64,000 bases of DNA from Spirochaetales bacterium (GTDB lineage: Bacteria; Spirochaetota; Spirochaetia; Sphaerochaetales; Sphaerochaetaceae), in contig JAHDQJ010000010.1 of the NCBI GenBank assembly GCA_018433865.1, positions 147,786 through 211,785 of the forward strand, given 5' to 3'. The notes under the pieces were generated by a model. It worked only from the letters and a program-made list of their open reading frames with translations, made no database searches and was not told where the DNA came from. Made by a program: the position numbers and the translations under genes. Position 1 is the first letter of the stretch, and each line of letters starts with the position of its first letter. Below, piece after piece: positions 8,565 to 17,213 of this stretch.

Positions 8565-9661
8565 GTGTCGAGCCAGGCGAAGGCATCCTCCTGCATGTCC
8601 TGATGGAACTGATGCGTTCCCTCATAATGGGCGAACCTGAGATGATCGGGTTCGCCCTCTTCGTCGTAGCGACGACGCAGCTGCGCCTCGGCAGCAGCTA
8701 CCTCGTCCTGGTCGAACAGTTCGTCGCTGGTGCAGTTGCAGATCATCAGCGGGTGCGGGGCAGCCAGGGCGGCGATCCCGGAAAAGTCGAGTGAACGGCC
8801 GATCCCCGGGACAAAGGCCATCCAGGTATGATCGATCGCATGGGTGCGGATCATGTCGCCCCACGTGGTCATGAAGCCCGCGGCGACCGCAGCGGCGATT
8901 CCCCCGGTGGAAGCGCTGAGGTAGATGCTGCGCAAGCCCCCGAGGCTGAGACCGCAGACGCCGATCCGTCCGGGATCGACCGCACTGTTGCTTCTCAGGA
9001 TATCCAGCGCGATGCGGTCCTCGGCAACGGTGAGTCCGCTCCATGTCAGTCCTGCCGCATACAGCGCCTTGGCGATCAGGTGCTCCATCTGCCGGGCGCA
9101 CCGGTTGTAGGCATCGATCGAAGAGGCCGTATCATCCAAGCCGGGCGGCAATGCATCTTCGAACAGGTTCTTCACGACCTGAGGCGGCAGGTCGCTGAAG
9201 CGCAGTCTCCTGCTTTCGAAGGGGAAGACATCGTGTACCAGCACCGCGTAACCGCGCAGGGCAAGGTCGTTCGCCCAAGCACGTCCGCCGTAGTACTGCT
9301 GTTGGTAGGGGAGGATCTGTGGGGGTGTCTCCCCTTCGATGTGCACGAGTTTCTGTTTGCCGAAGAATTTCTGTCCCCCATGATCGTGCAGCGCGAGGAC
9401 TGCGGGCAATCTGCCTGCGTGGTGAAGCGGCATGAGGAGGTACGCTTCGGTGGCGTTCCCGAACGGAAGGTTCCAGGAAAGTTTCTCGATCGAGAGGGCT
9501 CCTTCCGTCCTTTTCCACAACACGGAAACCTCAGGAGGAGAAAAATCGGGTGCAGCCAGCGCCTCAAGGAAGCGATCGCGTGCTGCCGAGGCAGTGAGGG
9601 GGACCTTGGGGAGGTCCGACAGGTAGGCGCTGAGATCACCGAGCATCAGGGGAGTATTCAT
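8555..9661 (-). CDS. Alpha/beta hydrolase (dienelactone hydrolase/acetyl esterase-like)
   Basis: 368 aa from ATG at 9661, which overlaps the upstream gene's stop as ATGA; a much longer in-frame reading is a shadow of that gene. The alpha/beta hydrolase fold is shown by LALHDHGG (oxyanion region, about residue 97), the nucleophile elbow GLSLGG near 238, and late acid/His candidates around CTSDELFDQDE and GTHQFH. There is no signal peptide. Similar long-lid proteins are annotated as acetylxylan esterase or dienelactone hydrolase-like. It could remove ester groups from an imported carbohydrate. It forms a two-gene leftward operon with the URO-D-like gene at 9658-10704. Confidence 0.8.
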   Translation of the reverse strand: MNTPLMLGDLSAYLSDLPKVPLTASAARDRFLEALAAPDFSPPEVSVLWKRTEGALSIEKLSWNLPFGNATEAYLLMPLHHAGRLPAVLALHDHGGQKFFGKQKLVHIEGETPPQILPYQQQYYGGRAWANDLALRGYAVLVHDVFPFESRRLRFSDLPPQVVKNLFEDALPPGLDDTASSIDAYNRCARQMEHLIAKALYAAGLTWSGLTVAEDRIALDILRSNSAVDPGRIGVCGLSLGGLRSIYLSASTGGIAAAVAAGFMTTWGDMIRTHAIDHTWMAFVPGIGRSLDFSGIAALAAPHPLMICNCTSDELFDQDEVAAAEAQLRRRYDEEGEPDHLRFAHYEGTHQFHQDMQEDAFAWLDTHL

Positions 9662-10704
9662 CGTGTCACCACCGTGATGCCGCGCATGTCCCACGCGGCC
9701 TTGAGCATCGCAAAGTATTTTTCCCGCGGCATGTAGTCGGGGACGGAGTTCCCTGTACCGAGTGCGAAAGAACCCTCTTCGGCACTCAGTTCCAACATGG
9801 CGCGCGAGCGGTTGTAAATCGCCTGTTCCGATTCCATGATGAGATAGTTCACGTCGATGCCTCCGAGGATCGCGATCTCGGTGTGGTAGCGCCTGTAGGC
9901 CTCTTCGACGGGGAGGATGGAATCTTCGTAGGAGTGCTTTCCTTCGTAGTTCTCGGTGATCCAATCAAAGACGGGGTAGACGTTCCCGCAGGAATGGATG
10001 AGCGCCGGCTTGCCATGGCGGTGGATCGCCGCCGCTATCTTGCGGTGCCAGGGGATGAGCCACCGTTCCATCTGGGCAGGGGAGAGGAGGGTCTGGGTAT
10101 TGAATCCCCAATCGTCGTTGGACAGGCATGCTCCCACGCGATCGAAGGAGGCGACCTCATCATAATAGCGCACCAGGCGCGAGCCGACCTCTTCGAAGAG
10201 TCTGTCGACGAGGTCCTCCTCGTCGACCATCAGGTAGCAGAGGTTCTCGTAGCCGGTGAGGGAGATGACGACTTCCTCGACCCCTCCCGGGCCGCTGGGG
10301 ATGAGTTGCATCCCGTCGGGGAGGTGGGCGGCCACCTGCTCGAGATAGCGGTAGTCACCCGCATCGTAGTCGGGCCATGGGTAGCGTTCGAAGGAGTCCC
10401 ATGAGTCGATGCATGAACCTTCGTTGAGCGAGTAGGTCCTCTTGTCTTCGTGGTGTTCCCGGAGCTCGGGGAAGTAGTGGTGCTTGCCCGGCAACAGGGT
10501 GGCGTGATCGTATCCGAGGCGGTGGAACGCAAGTGCCATCTTCATCCGCTTATGGAACTCTTCGTCGCCGCGAGGGACCTCGAAGTCACGGACCACCGAA
10601 TCGTAGACCGTGTCGTTCATGTAGAACTCGTAGAGAACCGGGCGGTCCGGCTTTTCACGTCCGAGAACCTTCAGCAGTTGGGAGAAATCACTGTGGATCG
10701 GCAT
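9658..10704 (-). CDS. Uroporphyrinogen decarboxylase (URO-D) family protein, second copy
   Basis: 348 aa. ATG at 10704 is preceded by CGGAGGTGAG. The sequence has the URO-D superfamily barrel, with IHSCGNVYPVF near residue 236, keeping the His and Cys that bind zinc in MtaA/CmuA-type methyltransferases. The paralogue at 805 has Asp in place of that Cys. The start is unlike HemE, and no haem genes are near. It could act on a methylated or carboxylated catabolic intermediate, but no corrinoid protein or reactivase is present in this window, so a methyltransferase role is unproven. It overlaps the alpha/beta hydrolase gene by 4 bases, indicating translational coupling. Confidence 0.82.
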   Translation of the reverse strand: MPIHSDFSQLLKVLGREKPDRPVLYEFYMNDTVYDSVVRDFEVPRGDEEFHKRMKMALAFHRLGYDHATLLPGKHHYFPELREHHEDKRTYSLNEGSCIDSWDSFERYPWPDYDAGDYRYLEQVAAHLPDGMQLIPSGPGGVEEVVISLTGYENLCYLMVDEEDLVDRLFEEVGSRLVRYYDEVASFDRVGACLSNDDWGFNTQTLLSPAQMERWLIPWHRKIAAAIHRHGKPALIHSCGNVYPVFDWITENYEGKHSYEDSILPVEEAYRRYHTEIAILGGIDVNYLIMESEQAIYNRSRAMLELSAEEGSFALGTGNSVPDYMPREKYFAMLKAAWDMRGITVVTR

Positions 10705-10827
10705 CCTGCGCTCACCTCCGTGCAGAGAATTATACCAGTGGTTTTTGCTTGCTGTACAGGATTTATTGTCCTATGATTGCTATGAATATACTGTCGGCTC
10801 ACCGGTGGGCCCAAAAGAGGTGTTGCT

Positions 10828-11466
10828 ATGGCATGTTCGTTGAGAATCCCCCGCTTGCCCGGGGTGCGGCAGTTGGACCTGCAGGCGCTTCGCAGCCGTT
10901 TGCTTGCAGAGGGTGAACACGGTTCCCTGCAGTCGCAGAGCTGGGAAGAGTTCCGGGTCGATGATGTGGAAGTCAAGTTTTCGATCGGGTATGCCTACAC
11001 CACGGTCTACCTGCTCTTCGAGGTGCATGAGCCGGAGATCCGTGCGACGTACCGGAATCATCTGGATCCGGTCTACCGTGACAGCTGCGTGGAATTCTTC
11101 ATCGCGGATGCACAAGGAAGGTACCTGAATGTCGAGTGCAATCCCTTCGGGGCGGTCCTCTCGGGTATCGGAACCGGCAGGGGCGGCCGCACCTTGATGG
11201 AGCCTGAGTTCTTCGGCAAGCTGCAGGTCGATACTTCGCTGTACGAGGGCAACGAAAGCGGGTGGGAAGCGCTCTTGCGCATCCCCTTGGATGGTGCGGG
11301 TCTGGTGAAGTCCTCGGACGATCTGTCGAGGCTTCCGTTCACCGGGAATCTGTATAAATGCGGTGACGACCTGCAGCGGCCCCATTATCTCAGCTGGTCA
11401 CCGATAGGAACAAAGCAGCCCGACTTCCACCAAAGCGCCTATTTCGGTTCCTTCACATTTTCCTGA
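10828..11466 (+). CDS. Carbohydrate-binding family 9-like protein
   Basis: 212 aa. The pattern (FSIGYAYTTVYLLFEVHEPEI, DPVYRDSCVEFFIA, YLNVECNPFGAVLSG, WEALLRIPLD, all in order) is that of the CBM9-like beta-sandwich often fused to xylanases or standing alone in sugar operons. No signal peptide is visible, so this copy probably acts in the cytoplasm or as an accessory factor. The ribosome site is weak (AAGAGG). Its 3' end overlaps the convergent PTS IIC gene by 28 bases. It is monocistronic, between divergent URO-D-like and convergent PTS genes. Ligand unknown. Confidence 0.75.
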   Translation: MACSLRIPRLPGVRQLDLQALRSRLLAEGEHGSLQSQSWEEFRVDDVEVKFSIGYAYTTVYLLFEVHEPEIRATYRNHLDPVYRDSCVEFFIADAQGRYLNVECNPFGAVLSGIGTGRGGRTLMEPEFFGKLQVDTSLYEGNESGWEALLRIPLDGAGLVKSSDDLSRLPFTGNLYKCGDDLQRPHYLSWSPIGTKQPDFHQSAYFGSFTFS

Positions 11467-12800
11467 GCGAGCGCCTGCAGGTACCGCTTGCGGCTCAGGA
11501 GCATGAGCGGGATGACGATCAGGATCACCAGGATCGCGATGATGTTGCCTTGGAACAGCATGTAGCCCCAGTAGCGTACGGGGTTGCCGCCGTCGGTGAG
11601 GGCGGTGATCAACACGCCATCCGGTCCCGGTGCACCCACCTGGGCGGCGAGCGTGGTGATCAGTGGCGCGAGGTTCGTCGCGATGAGCAGGTAGCCGATC
11701 ACCAGGGGGATGCCTGCGATCACCGAACGGAAGACATTCCCGCGGCACACGAGGACGATGATGCCGACTTGGCTGATCAGTGCAGGCAGGTCGCCGAGGG
11801 GGAGCGTCCTGTTGCCCGGGAGGACCAGAGCGATCAGCAGCGCGATGGGCATGAGGATGATGCCGGTGGTGAGGACCGACTTGTGCTCCATCAGGACTTC
11901 TGCGTTGAGTGCGACTTGGAGTCCGACTTTCTTGGGGAACCGTTTTTCGATGGTCCTGCGCAGGGTCCGTGAGACCTCGCCCATCCCGTCTCCGATCAGA
12001 CCGCCGCATTTGGGGAGGATGAACATCACCGCAGCGATGTGGACGCTCAGCTCGAGCGTCTCTTTCAGCGGGTAGGCGGCAAGGATGCCCAACAACAGTC
12101 CGACGATGATGCCGATCACCATCGGTTCGGCGAATATGAGTTGTGTGTTCCGCTCGTGGTGGGGATTGAATGCGATCTTGCGTACTCCGGGGATCCTGTC
12201 GAACAGCCAGTCGATACCGTGCGCGTAGGGCAGCAGTCCGACAGACGAGAGGGGAGAGATGGTCAGTCCGGTGATGCCGGTCTCACGGTGGACCACCGGT
12301 CCTGCCCAATCGCTCATCTTGATCGTGTAGATGCCGATCAGCGCAGTGGCGAGCAGCCCGAGAGCCAGCGATCGGCTGCTTCCCATGACCAAGGCACCGA
12401 GCATCGCGAAGTGCCAATAGTTCCAGATGTCGATGTAGATGGTCTTGGTGAGGTTCGTGCTGAGCATCACGATGTTGATCACGATGATCATCGGGATCGT
12501 GATGTGGGCGATCGGGGAGGCCCAGGTGATCGCAGCCAACGGTGGCCAGCCGACGTCGAGGACGGGAAAGTCGAGACCGCGCACCACGATCAGTGACTGG
12601 ACCGCGGGGTTGATGACCTGCACGAAGAAATCGAAGGCGATGAAGATCCCTGCGAATCCTGCGGCCAGACGTAGAGCAGCCATCAAGGCCTTGCCCAGTT
12701 TCATCCCGATGATCAGCGAGAGGATGAAGATGATGATCGGCAGCATGACATACGCCTTGAACTGAAAGAACCCGTTGATGATCGATCTCAACAACTCCAT
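11439..12800 (-). CDS. PTS galactitol-type transporter subunit IIC (orphan)
   Basis: 453 aa from ATG 12800, which lies 8 bases after CAGGAG; a GTG two codons upstream would sit too close to it. The protein is very hydrophobic with about ten or more membrane segments and follows the GatC family (for example SPLSSVGLLPYAHGIDWLFD and MFILPKCGGLIGDGMGEVS). In Gat systems, IIC carries the polyol across the membrane while IIA and IIB supply the phosphate. No IIA or IIB gene is found in the window, so this protein either uses partners encoded elsewhere or works as an unphosphorylating facilitator. It overlaps the convergent CBM9-like gene by 28 bases. Confidence 0.85.
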   Translation of the reverse strand: MELLRSIINGFFQFKAYVMLPIIIFILSLIIGMKLGKALMAALRLAAGFAGIFIAFDFFVQVINPAVQSLIVVRGLDFPVLDVGWPPLAAITWASPIAHITIPMIIVINIVMLSTNLTKTIYIDIWNYWHFAMLGALVMGSSRSLALGLLATALIGIYTIKMSDWAGPVVHRETGITGLTISPLSSVGLLPYAHGIDWLFDRIPGVRKIAFNPHHERNTQLIFAEPMVIGIIVGLLLGILAAYPLKETLELSVHIAAVMFILPKCGGLIGDGMGEVSRTLRRTIEKRFPKKVGLQVALNAEVLMEHKSVLTTGIILMPIALLIALVLPGNRTLPLGDLPALISQVGIIVLVCRGNVFRSVIAGIPLVIGYLLIATNLAPLITTLAAQVGAPGPDGVLITALTDGGNPVRYWGYMLFQGNIIAILVILIVIPLMLLSRKRYLQALAQENVKEPK

Positions 12801-12893
12801 GGTCACGACTCCTGAAAGGATACGGATGCATCCAAGTATACCAGATGGTGGGGGAGAAGGGAGGAAAAATGTGGGGCACCCTGAGCCGCAAAA

Positions 12894-12934
12894 ACAGAGT
12901 AACCGGATACAGCTCTGTGCCGTGTTATCCGGTT
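12894..12934. repeat. Overlapping alternative inverted repeats
   Basis: AACCGGATA (12901-12909) pairs perfectly with TATCCGGTT (12926-12934). A second pair, ACAGAG (12894-12899) and CTCTGT (12913-12918), overlaps the first, so the two hairpins exclude each other. The site lies about 100 bases upstream of the leftward PTS gene. It could be an operator or leader structure; nothing decides between these. Confidence 0.4.
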
Positions 12935-13041
12935 GATAGGATGCGTGTCATGGGATTCATCATATAGGTAACCTGAGCTGCACTTCACTCAAGAAGTGGG
13001 TTATGGATCAATATCATATCTTGGAAGGAGGATTCCAAAGT

Positions 13042-13083
13042 ATGAACGTTCATAAAAACATGGTTATGAGCGTATGGAAATAG
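13042..13083 (+). CDS. Possible 13-residue leader peptide with sequestered ribosome site
   Basis: ATG 13042 to TAG 13083 encodes MNVHKNMVMSVWK. A strong GGAGGA (13027-13032) lies upstream but is the loop of a perfect hairpin, TTGGAA (13021-13026) with TTCCAA (13033-13038). It is 385 bases upstream of the ABC binding-protein gene. It may be a leader peptide, a gene remnant or chance; coding is not otherwise supported. Confidence 0.25.
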   Translation: MNVHKNMVMSVWK

Positions 13084-13467
13084 TTGGGGTTATCGCTAGT
13101 TCCAAGGTCGGTTCACAAGTTTGTTAAATATGTATTATGTGATTATATATTAATCATTTAGAATATTTTCTTCGTTTCTATTATACAGTATGTGAGAAAT
13201 ACTTTAGGGTATGCGACCAATTTGTGATGCAGACTGATCTATTGAGTATGGTGAGAAAGATTATACATTTTCTTCATTGTATGTGCTATGAGTCGCAATA
13301 TTTCACTATAGATCAGGAGTTCTCTATGTTTAATTAATAAAACATACATAAATGATTAAAATGGAGAAAAAAATCTTGTAATACTGAAAACTGTATGATA
13401 TTGTAATTATAACGTTCAAATATATCATAAAAGATTGGATGAAACGTAAGAGAATGAGGGGGAAATT

Positions 13468-14559
13468 ATGAACAAGAAGCTTCTGATGGTCATGGTGCTG
13501 CTCTTTGCTTCTGTTGCTTTGGTGAGTGCCGCAGGACAGAAGGATGCAGGCAGTGTATCGGATCGTGGAACCGTTGAAGTGTTCGGCGGAGAGTTTTCTG
13601 TCTCCGGTGGACCGTATACGGTAGCGCTCTCGAACTATTCCGTGGGAAACTCCTGGCGGATGCAGATGGTAGCGGAGTTTGAGAATGCTTGTGAAGAGCT
13701 CAAGGCTCTCGGAGTTGTCGACAAGTACTATGTCACCAACTCGAATGGTGACATCGCCAAGCAGATCAGCGATGTCCGAGACCTGATCACCAAGGGTGTC
13801 GACATCATAGCGATCACGTGTGCCTCCGGATCGGCTCTGACCGATGTCGTTGACCAAGCGATGGAAGAGGGTATCAAGGTTGTCTCATTTGACAACTACC
13901 TTGTCTACGATGATGGTCAGGTACATGAGACTGCCCGTACCGGCGTCAAACAGGAAGAGTTTGGAAGGATCTGGGCCGAGTGGCTTGTCGAACAGCTCAA
14001 TGGCAAGGGCGACATCATCCTCCTGCAGGGCATGGTCGGTGCTTCCGGTGGGTTGCAGCGCTGGGCTGGTGCCGAGGAAGTCTTCAAGAACTATCCCGGC
14101 ATCAAGATCCTTGGTGAAGGCTATGGGGATTGGGACTATGCGAAGGGAAAGATCATCGCAGAGCAACTCATCGCGGCACACGGCAGCAATATCGACGGTG
14201 TGTGGTCGCAAGGCGGAGCGATGACGCAGGGTGCGATTGAGGCTTTCAACGAGCGCGGACTCAAGATGGTTCCGATGACTGGCGAGGCGAACAACGGTAT
14301 GCTGAAGGCTTGGGTCGCGAATCGTGACAAGGGTTTCACCAGCGTCGCTCCCGACTCTCCCTCCTACGTGAGCGTCGAAGCTCTCAAGCTTGGCATGAAG
14401 GCTGCCGAGGGTATGGATGTCGCCGGATATCATGCGTTCCCGTTGCAGGTCGTGACCGAGGAAAATCTTGACCAGTATGTGAAGCCCAATCTTCCCGACA
14501 GTTTCTGGGTGTTCACCAACCTCACTGACGATCAGGTTGCAGAACTCTTCAGCCGCTGA
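13468..14559 (+). CDS. Sugar ABC transporter substrate-binding protein (ribose type)
   Basis: 363 aa. GAGGGGG precedes ATG 13468. A signal peptide (residues 1-20, ending LVSA) is followed by AGQKDAG, with no lipobox cysteine. The mature part follows periplasmic-binding-protein family 4 (RbsB-like): VALSNYSVGNSWRMQM near the start, ISDVRDLITKGVDIIAI near 95-110, WSQGGAMTQGAIEAF near 255. It should bind a monosaccharide-like ligand and hand it to the permeases at 16178 and 17214. The AT-rich 5' region differs from the GC-rich coding sequence. The downstream MttB-like, kinase and UlaG genes suggest ascorbate or a related lactone, by context only. Confidence 0.88.
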   Translation: MNKKLLMVMVLLFASVALVSAAGQKDAGSVSDRGTVEVFGGEFSVSGGPYTVALSNYSVGNSWRMQMVAEFENACEELKALGVVDKYYVTNSNGDIAKQISDVRDLITKGVDIIAITCASGSALTDVVDQAMEEGIKVVSFDNYLVYDDGQVHETARTGVKQEEFGRIWAEWLVEQLNGKGDIILLQGMVGASGGLQRWAGAEEVFKNYPGIKILGEGYGDWDYAKGKIIAEQLIAAHGSNIDGVWSQGGAMTQGAIEAFNERGLKMVPMTGEANNGMLKAWVANRDKGFTSVAPDSPSYVSVEALKLGMKAAEGMDVAGYHAFPLQVVTEENLDQYVKPNLPDSFWVFTNLTDDQVAELFSR

Positions 14560-14668
14560 TCCGACTGTCATGCGAAAGGGTGGGACCTCCGTGTTCCACC
14601 CTTCGTCTGCCCATATGGAGCATAGCTACATGGATCATGTTGCGATACACTGGGACGAGGGGGAATGA

Positions 14669-16165
14669 ATGAACGCGGATACTATCCTGGACATGCAGAA
14701 GATCAGCAAGCACTTCGGTGGAGTCATCGCGCTGCATGAGGTTGATTTTTCCTGTAGGGTCAATGAGATCCACTGTATCGCAGGAGAGAACGGGGCGGGC
14801 AAGAGCACACTGCTGAAGATCATCTCCGGGTTGCTCAGTGCCGATCATGGACAGATGTTCCTCCATGGCAAAGAGGTGCAATTCAAAAGTCCGCACGAAG
14901 CGCAGAAACACGGGATCGCCATGGTGTATCAGGAGTTGACCCTGATTCCCGAACTCACCGTGGAGGAGAATATCTTCCTGAACATCGAACCGAAGAACAG
15001 GTTCTCCATCATCGACAGGAAGAAAGTTTCGGCTCAACTAGCGCATCTGATGCAGGAATATGATATCGAATTGGCTCCCAAGGCTGTGGTGAAGACACTG
15101 AGCATCGCCCAACAGCAGATGACCGAGATACTGAAGATCCTGGTGCGCAATCCCAACATCATCATCCTGGATGAGCCCACGTCGGCATTGGCACAGGGCG
15201 AGGTCGAGAAACTGTTCCATATCATGCGGACGATGAAGGAGCGGGGCAAGACACTGCTGTTCATCTCCCACCGTCTGGATGAGATCTTCAGCATCACCGA
15301 TCGGGTGACCGTGCTCAAGGACAGTCGCTTGGTCGGAACCTACGAGACCAAAGATCTGGATCATGGCAAACTGATCCGTGCCATGGTCGGCAGGTCCCTC
15401 ACCAGCATATTTCCGAAGCCGAACGAGATCGACATCGAGCGGACGGTATTCGCGGTCGAATCGTTCAGCGTCGGCAATAAGGTCAAGGATGTCAGTTTTT
15501 CCGTTTATCATGGGGAGGTGGTCGGTATCGCAGGATTGCAAGGGCATGGGCAGACTGAGCTGCTCAACGGCATAGCAGCCTTGATGTCCCATACGGTTGG
15601 CAAGATATTCATCAATGGGGAACAGGTCGTGGCCAACACTCCTTGGGATGCGATACGGGCAGGTATTGCCTTGGTCCCGGTAGACAGGAAGACTGAGGGC
15701 CTGTTGCTCGAGCTCTCCGTGAAAGACAACCTGGCACTTGCCAGCCTTGACAAGCGGAAGAACAGCCTCTTCCTTGATCGGAAGGCAGAGCGGTCCTTCG
15801 CCAAGGAGATGGTCGGTCGATTGTCGATCAAGTGTGCGGGTGAACAGGTGGCCGTGAAGAATCTCTCCGGGGGAAACCAGCAAAAGGTGGTCCTTGGCAA
15901 GGAATTGGGTATCGAACCCAAGGTATTGCTTTTCAATGAGCCGACTCGGGGCATCGATATCGAGGCGAAAAGCGAGTTCTATGCGATCATGCGCAAGCTC
16001 ACTTCCGAAGGTGTGGGCATCATCGTGGTTTCCAGCGATCTCATGGAAGTGATCGGGATCTGCGACCGGGTAATCGTCCTCTACGAGGGAAAGGTAAGTG
16101 GCATATTGGCCAAGGAAGAAATGTCTGAGGAATCGATCATGCGTTGTGCAGTCGGATTGGGTTGA
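14669..16165 (+). CDS. Sugar ABC transporter ATP-binding protein (RbsA/MglA type)
   Basis: 498 aa with two tandem ATPase domains, as in RbsA. The first has Walker A GENGAGKST at 39-47 and Walker B IIILDEPTSAL near 168. The second has a degenerate Walker A (GIAGLQGHGQTEL, about 288-300), signature LSGGNQQKV near 398 and Walker B LLFNEPTRGID. Degeneration of one site is usual in this family. ATG 14669 follows GAGGGGG; another ATG at 14665 is out of frame. It powers import with the two permeases downstream. It is 109 bases after the binding-protein gene and 12 bases before the first permease. Confidence 0.93.
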   Translation: MNADTILDMQKISKHFGGVIALHEVDFSCRVNEIHCIAGENGAGKSTLLKIISGLLSADHGQMFLHGKEVQFKSPHEAQKHGIAMVYQELTLIPELTVEENIFLNIEPKNRFSIIDRKKVSAQLAHLMQEYDIELAPKAVVKTLSIAQQQMTEILKILVRNPNIIILDEPTSALAQGEVEKLFHIMRTMKERGKTLLFISHRLDEIFSITDRVTVLKDSRLVGTYETKDLDHGKLIRAMVGRSLTSIFPKPNEIDIERTVFAVESFSVGNKVKDVSFSVYHGEVVGIAGLQGHGQTELLNGIAALMSHTVGKIFINGEQVVANTPWDAIRAGIALVPVDRKTEGLLLELSVKDNLALASLDKRKNSLFLDRKAERSFAKEMVGRLSIKCAGEQVAVKNLSGGNQQKVVLGKELGIEPKVLLFNEPTRGIDIEAKSEFYAIMRKLTSEGVGIIVVSSDLMEVIGICDRVIVLYEGKVSGILAKEEMSEESIMRCAVGLG

Positions 16166-16177
16166 GGTGTATCGAAG

Positions 16178-17137
16178 ATGAACCAGAGAATCAAACGTGT
16201 GAACATACAGCAGATGATGCAGCGAAACACGCATGTCATGTACATGTACCTGTTCTTGCTGGTCATGGTCATCGTGTCGGGGGTCCTCGATCCCGACTTC
16301 CTCTCGGTACGGAACATCAACAATCTCATCTTGAGCTCGTTGCCCATATTCATCGTTTCCTGTGCCCAGATGATCATATTGCTGATGGGGGACATCGATC
16401 TCTCCCTGGGCAGCATCATCGGTCTGGTCAATGTGGTCTTCGTGATGCTCATGCGTCCTGACCAGCCGTTCGGGTATGTGACGGCCCTCCTCGTGGCGCT
16501 GGCCGTAGGGACGCTCTGTGGGTTTGTCAATGGATTCCTCATCACCAAATTGCGTCTTCCGTCGGTTATCGTGACGATCGCGACTTCGAACGTATTCGGC
16601 GGATTGGCGCTCTTCGCATGCCCGGTACCGGGAGGAAAGGTGCACAATCTGTTCTCGCGATTTGTCATGGGCCGGCAAGGATTTCCCTTCCCGATCGTCC
16701 TGATGGTGATCACGCTCGTCACCATCTACCTGCTTACGAGCCGTTCCACGTTCGGGATGAAAGTGCGGGCGGTAGGAGGCAATCAATTCGCTGCCTATAC
16801 CACGGGCATCTCAATCGCGCGGATCAAGCTTACTGCCTACTGCCTGGCAGGATTCCTCGCGAGTCTCTCTGCCATCTTCCTGACTTCTCAAATGCGCTGT
16901 TCCGACGCGACGGTGGGAAACTCGTTCACGGTGAATTCACTCACGGTAGCTGTGGTCGGCGGAACCGCGCTCTCGGGATCTGTCGGGGGAGTCTCCGGTG
17001 TGATCGGAGGCTCGTTCATCATCATGATCATCAACAATATCCTGAACCTGATCAACGTCTCCTCGTTCTATCAGTATGTGATCCAGGGTCTGGTTCTGAT
17101 TTTCGCGCTTGCCATCAGTTCGAAGAGGAAGAAATGA
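16178..17137 (+). CDS. Sugar ABC transporter permease (RbsC type), first
   Basis: 319 aa integral membrane protein with about eight to ten hydrophobic segments. Family landmarks are the N-terminal VLDPDFLSVRNINNLI, the helix MIILLMGDIDLSLGSIIG (residues about 66-83) and the cytoplasmic coupling segment TFGMKVRAVGGNQFAA near 188-203 that contacts the ATPase. C-terminal VVGGTALSGSVGGV is typical of BPD_transp_2 permeases. It forms the channel, probably as a heterodimer with the second permease at 17214. Confidence 0.92.
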   Translation: MNQRIKRVNIQQMMQRNTHVMYMYLFLLVMVIVSGVLDPDFLSVRNINNLILSSLPIFIVSCAQMIILLMGDIDLSLGSIIGLVNVVFVMLMRPDQPFGYVTALLVALAVGTLCGFVNGFLITKLRLPSVIVTIATSNVFGGLALFACPVPGGKVHNLFSRFVMGRQGFPFPIVLMVITLVTIYLLTSRSTFGMKVRAVGGNQFAAYTTGISIARIKLTAYCLAGFLASLSAIFLTSQMRCSDATVGNSFTVNSLTVAVVGGTALSGSVGGVSGVIGGSFIIMIINNILNLINVSSFYQYVIQGLVLIFALAISSKRKK

Positions 17138-17213
17138 ACAGGGAATGGCAAGCAGGATTCGCATCGCGTCTCTCATCACAGGGAACGTACGACGATTTGG
17201 GAAGGTATCACAT

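Larger units (their letters stand above)
12801..13467. other. Long intergenic region, GC-rich to AT-rich transition
   Basis: No convincing conserved gene. The first 150 bases are GC-rich and hold an inverted repeat; the remaining 450 are strongly AT-rich and form the upstream region of the binding-protein gene at 13468. A possible promoter is TTGTAA (13401-13406), 16 bases, TATCAT (13423-13428), of low certainty because of the base composition. A palindrome ATGAACGTTCAT at 13042-13053 is of the kind bound by LacI-type repressors. Confidence 0.5.

Noticed and set aside
15038..16786. A 582-codon minus-strand open frame over the RbsA gene
   Set aside because: Antisense to the ATPase and permease genes; no family resemblance and low-complexity composition.
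17109..17213. N-terminal extension of the second permease
   Set aside because: It overlaps the first permease and is basic and hydrophilic, unlike the family; ATG 17214 gives the usual N-terminus.
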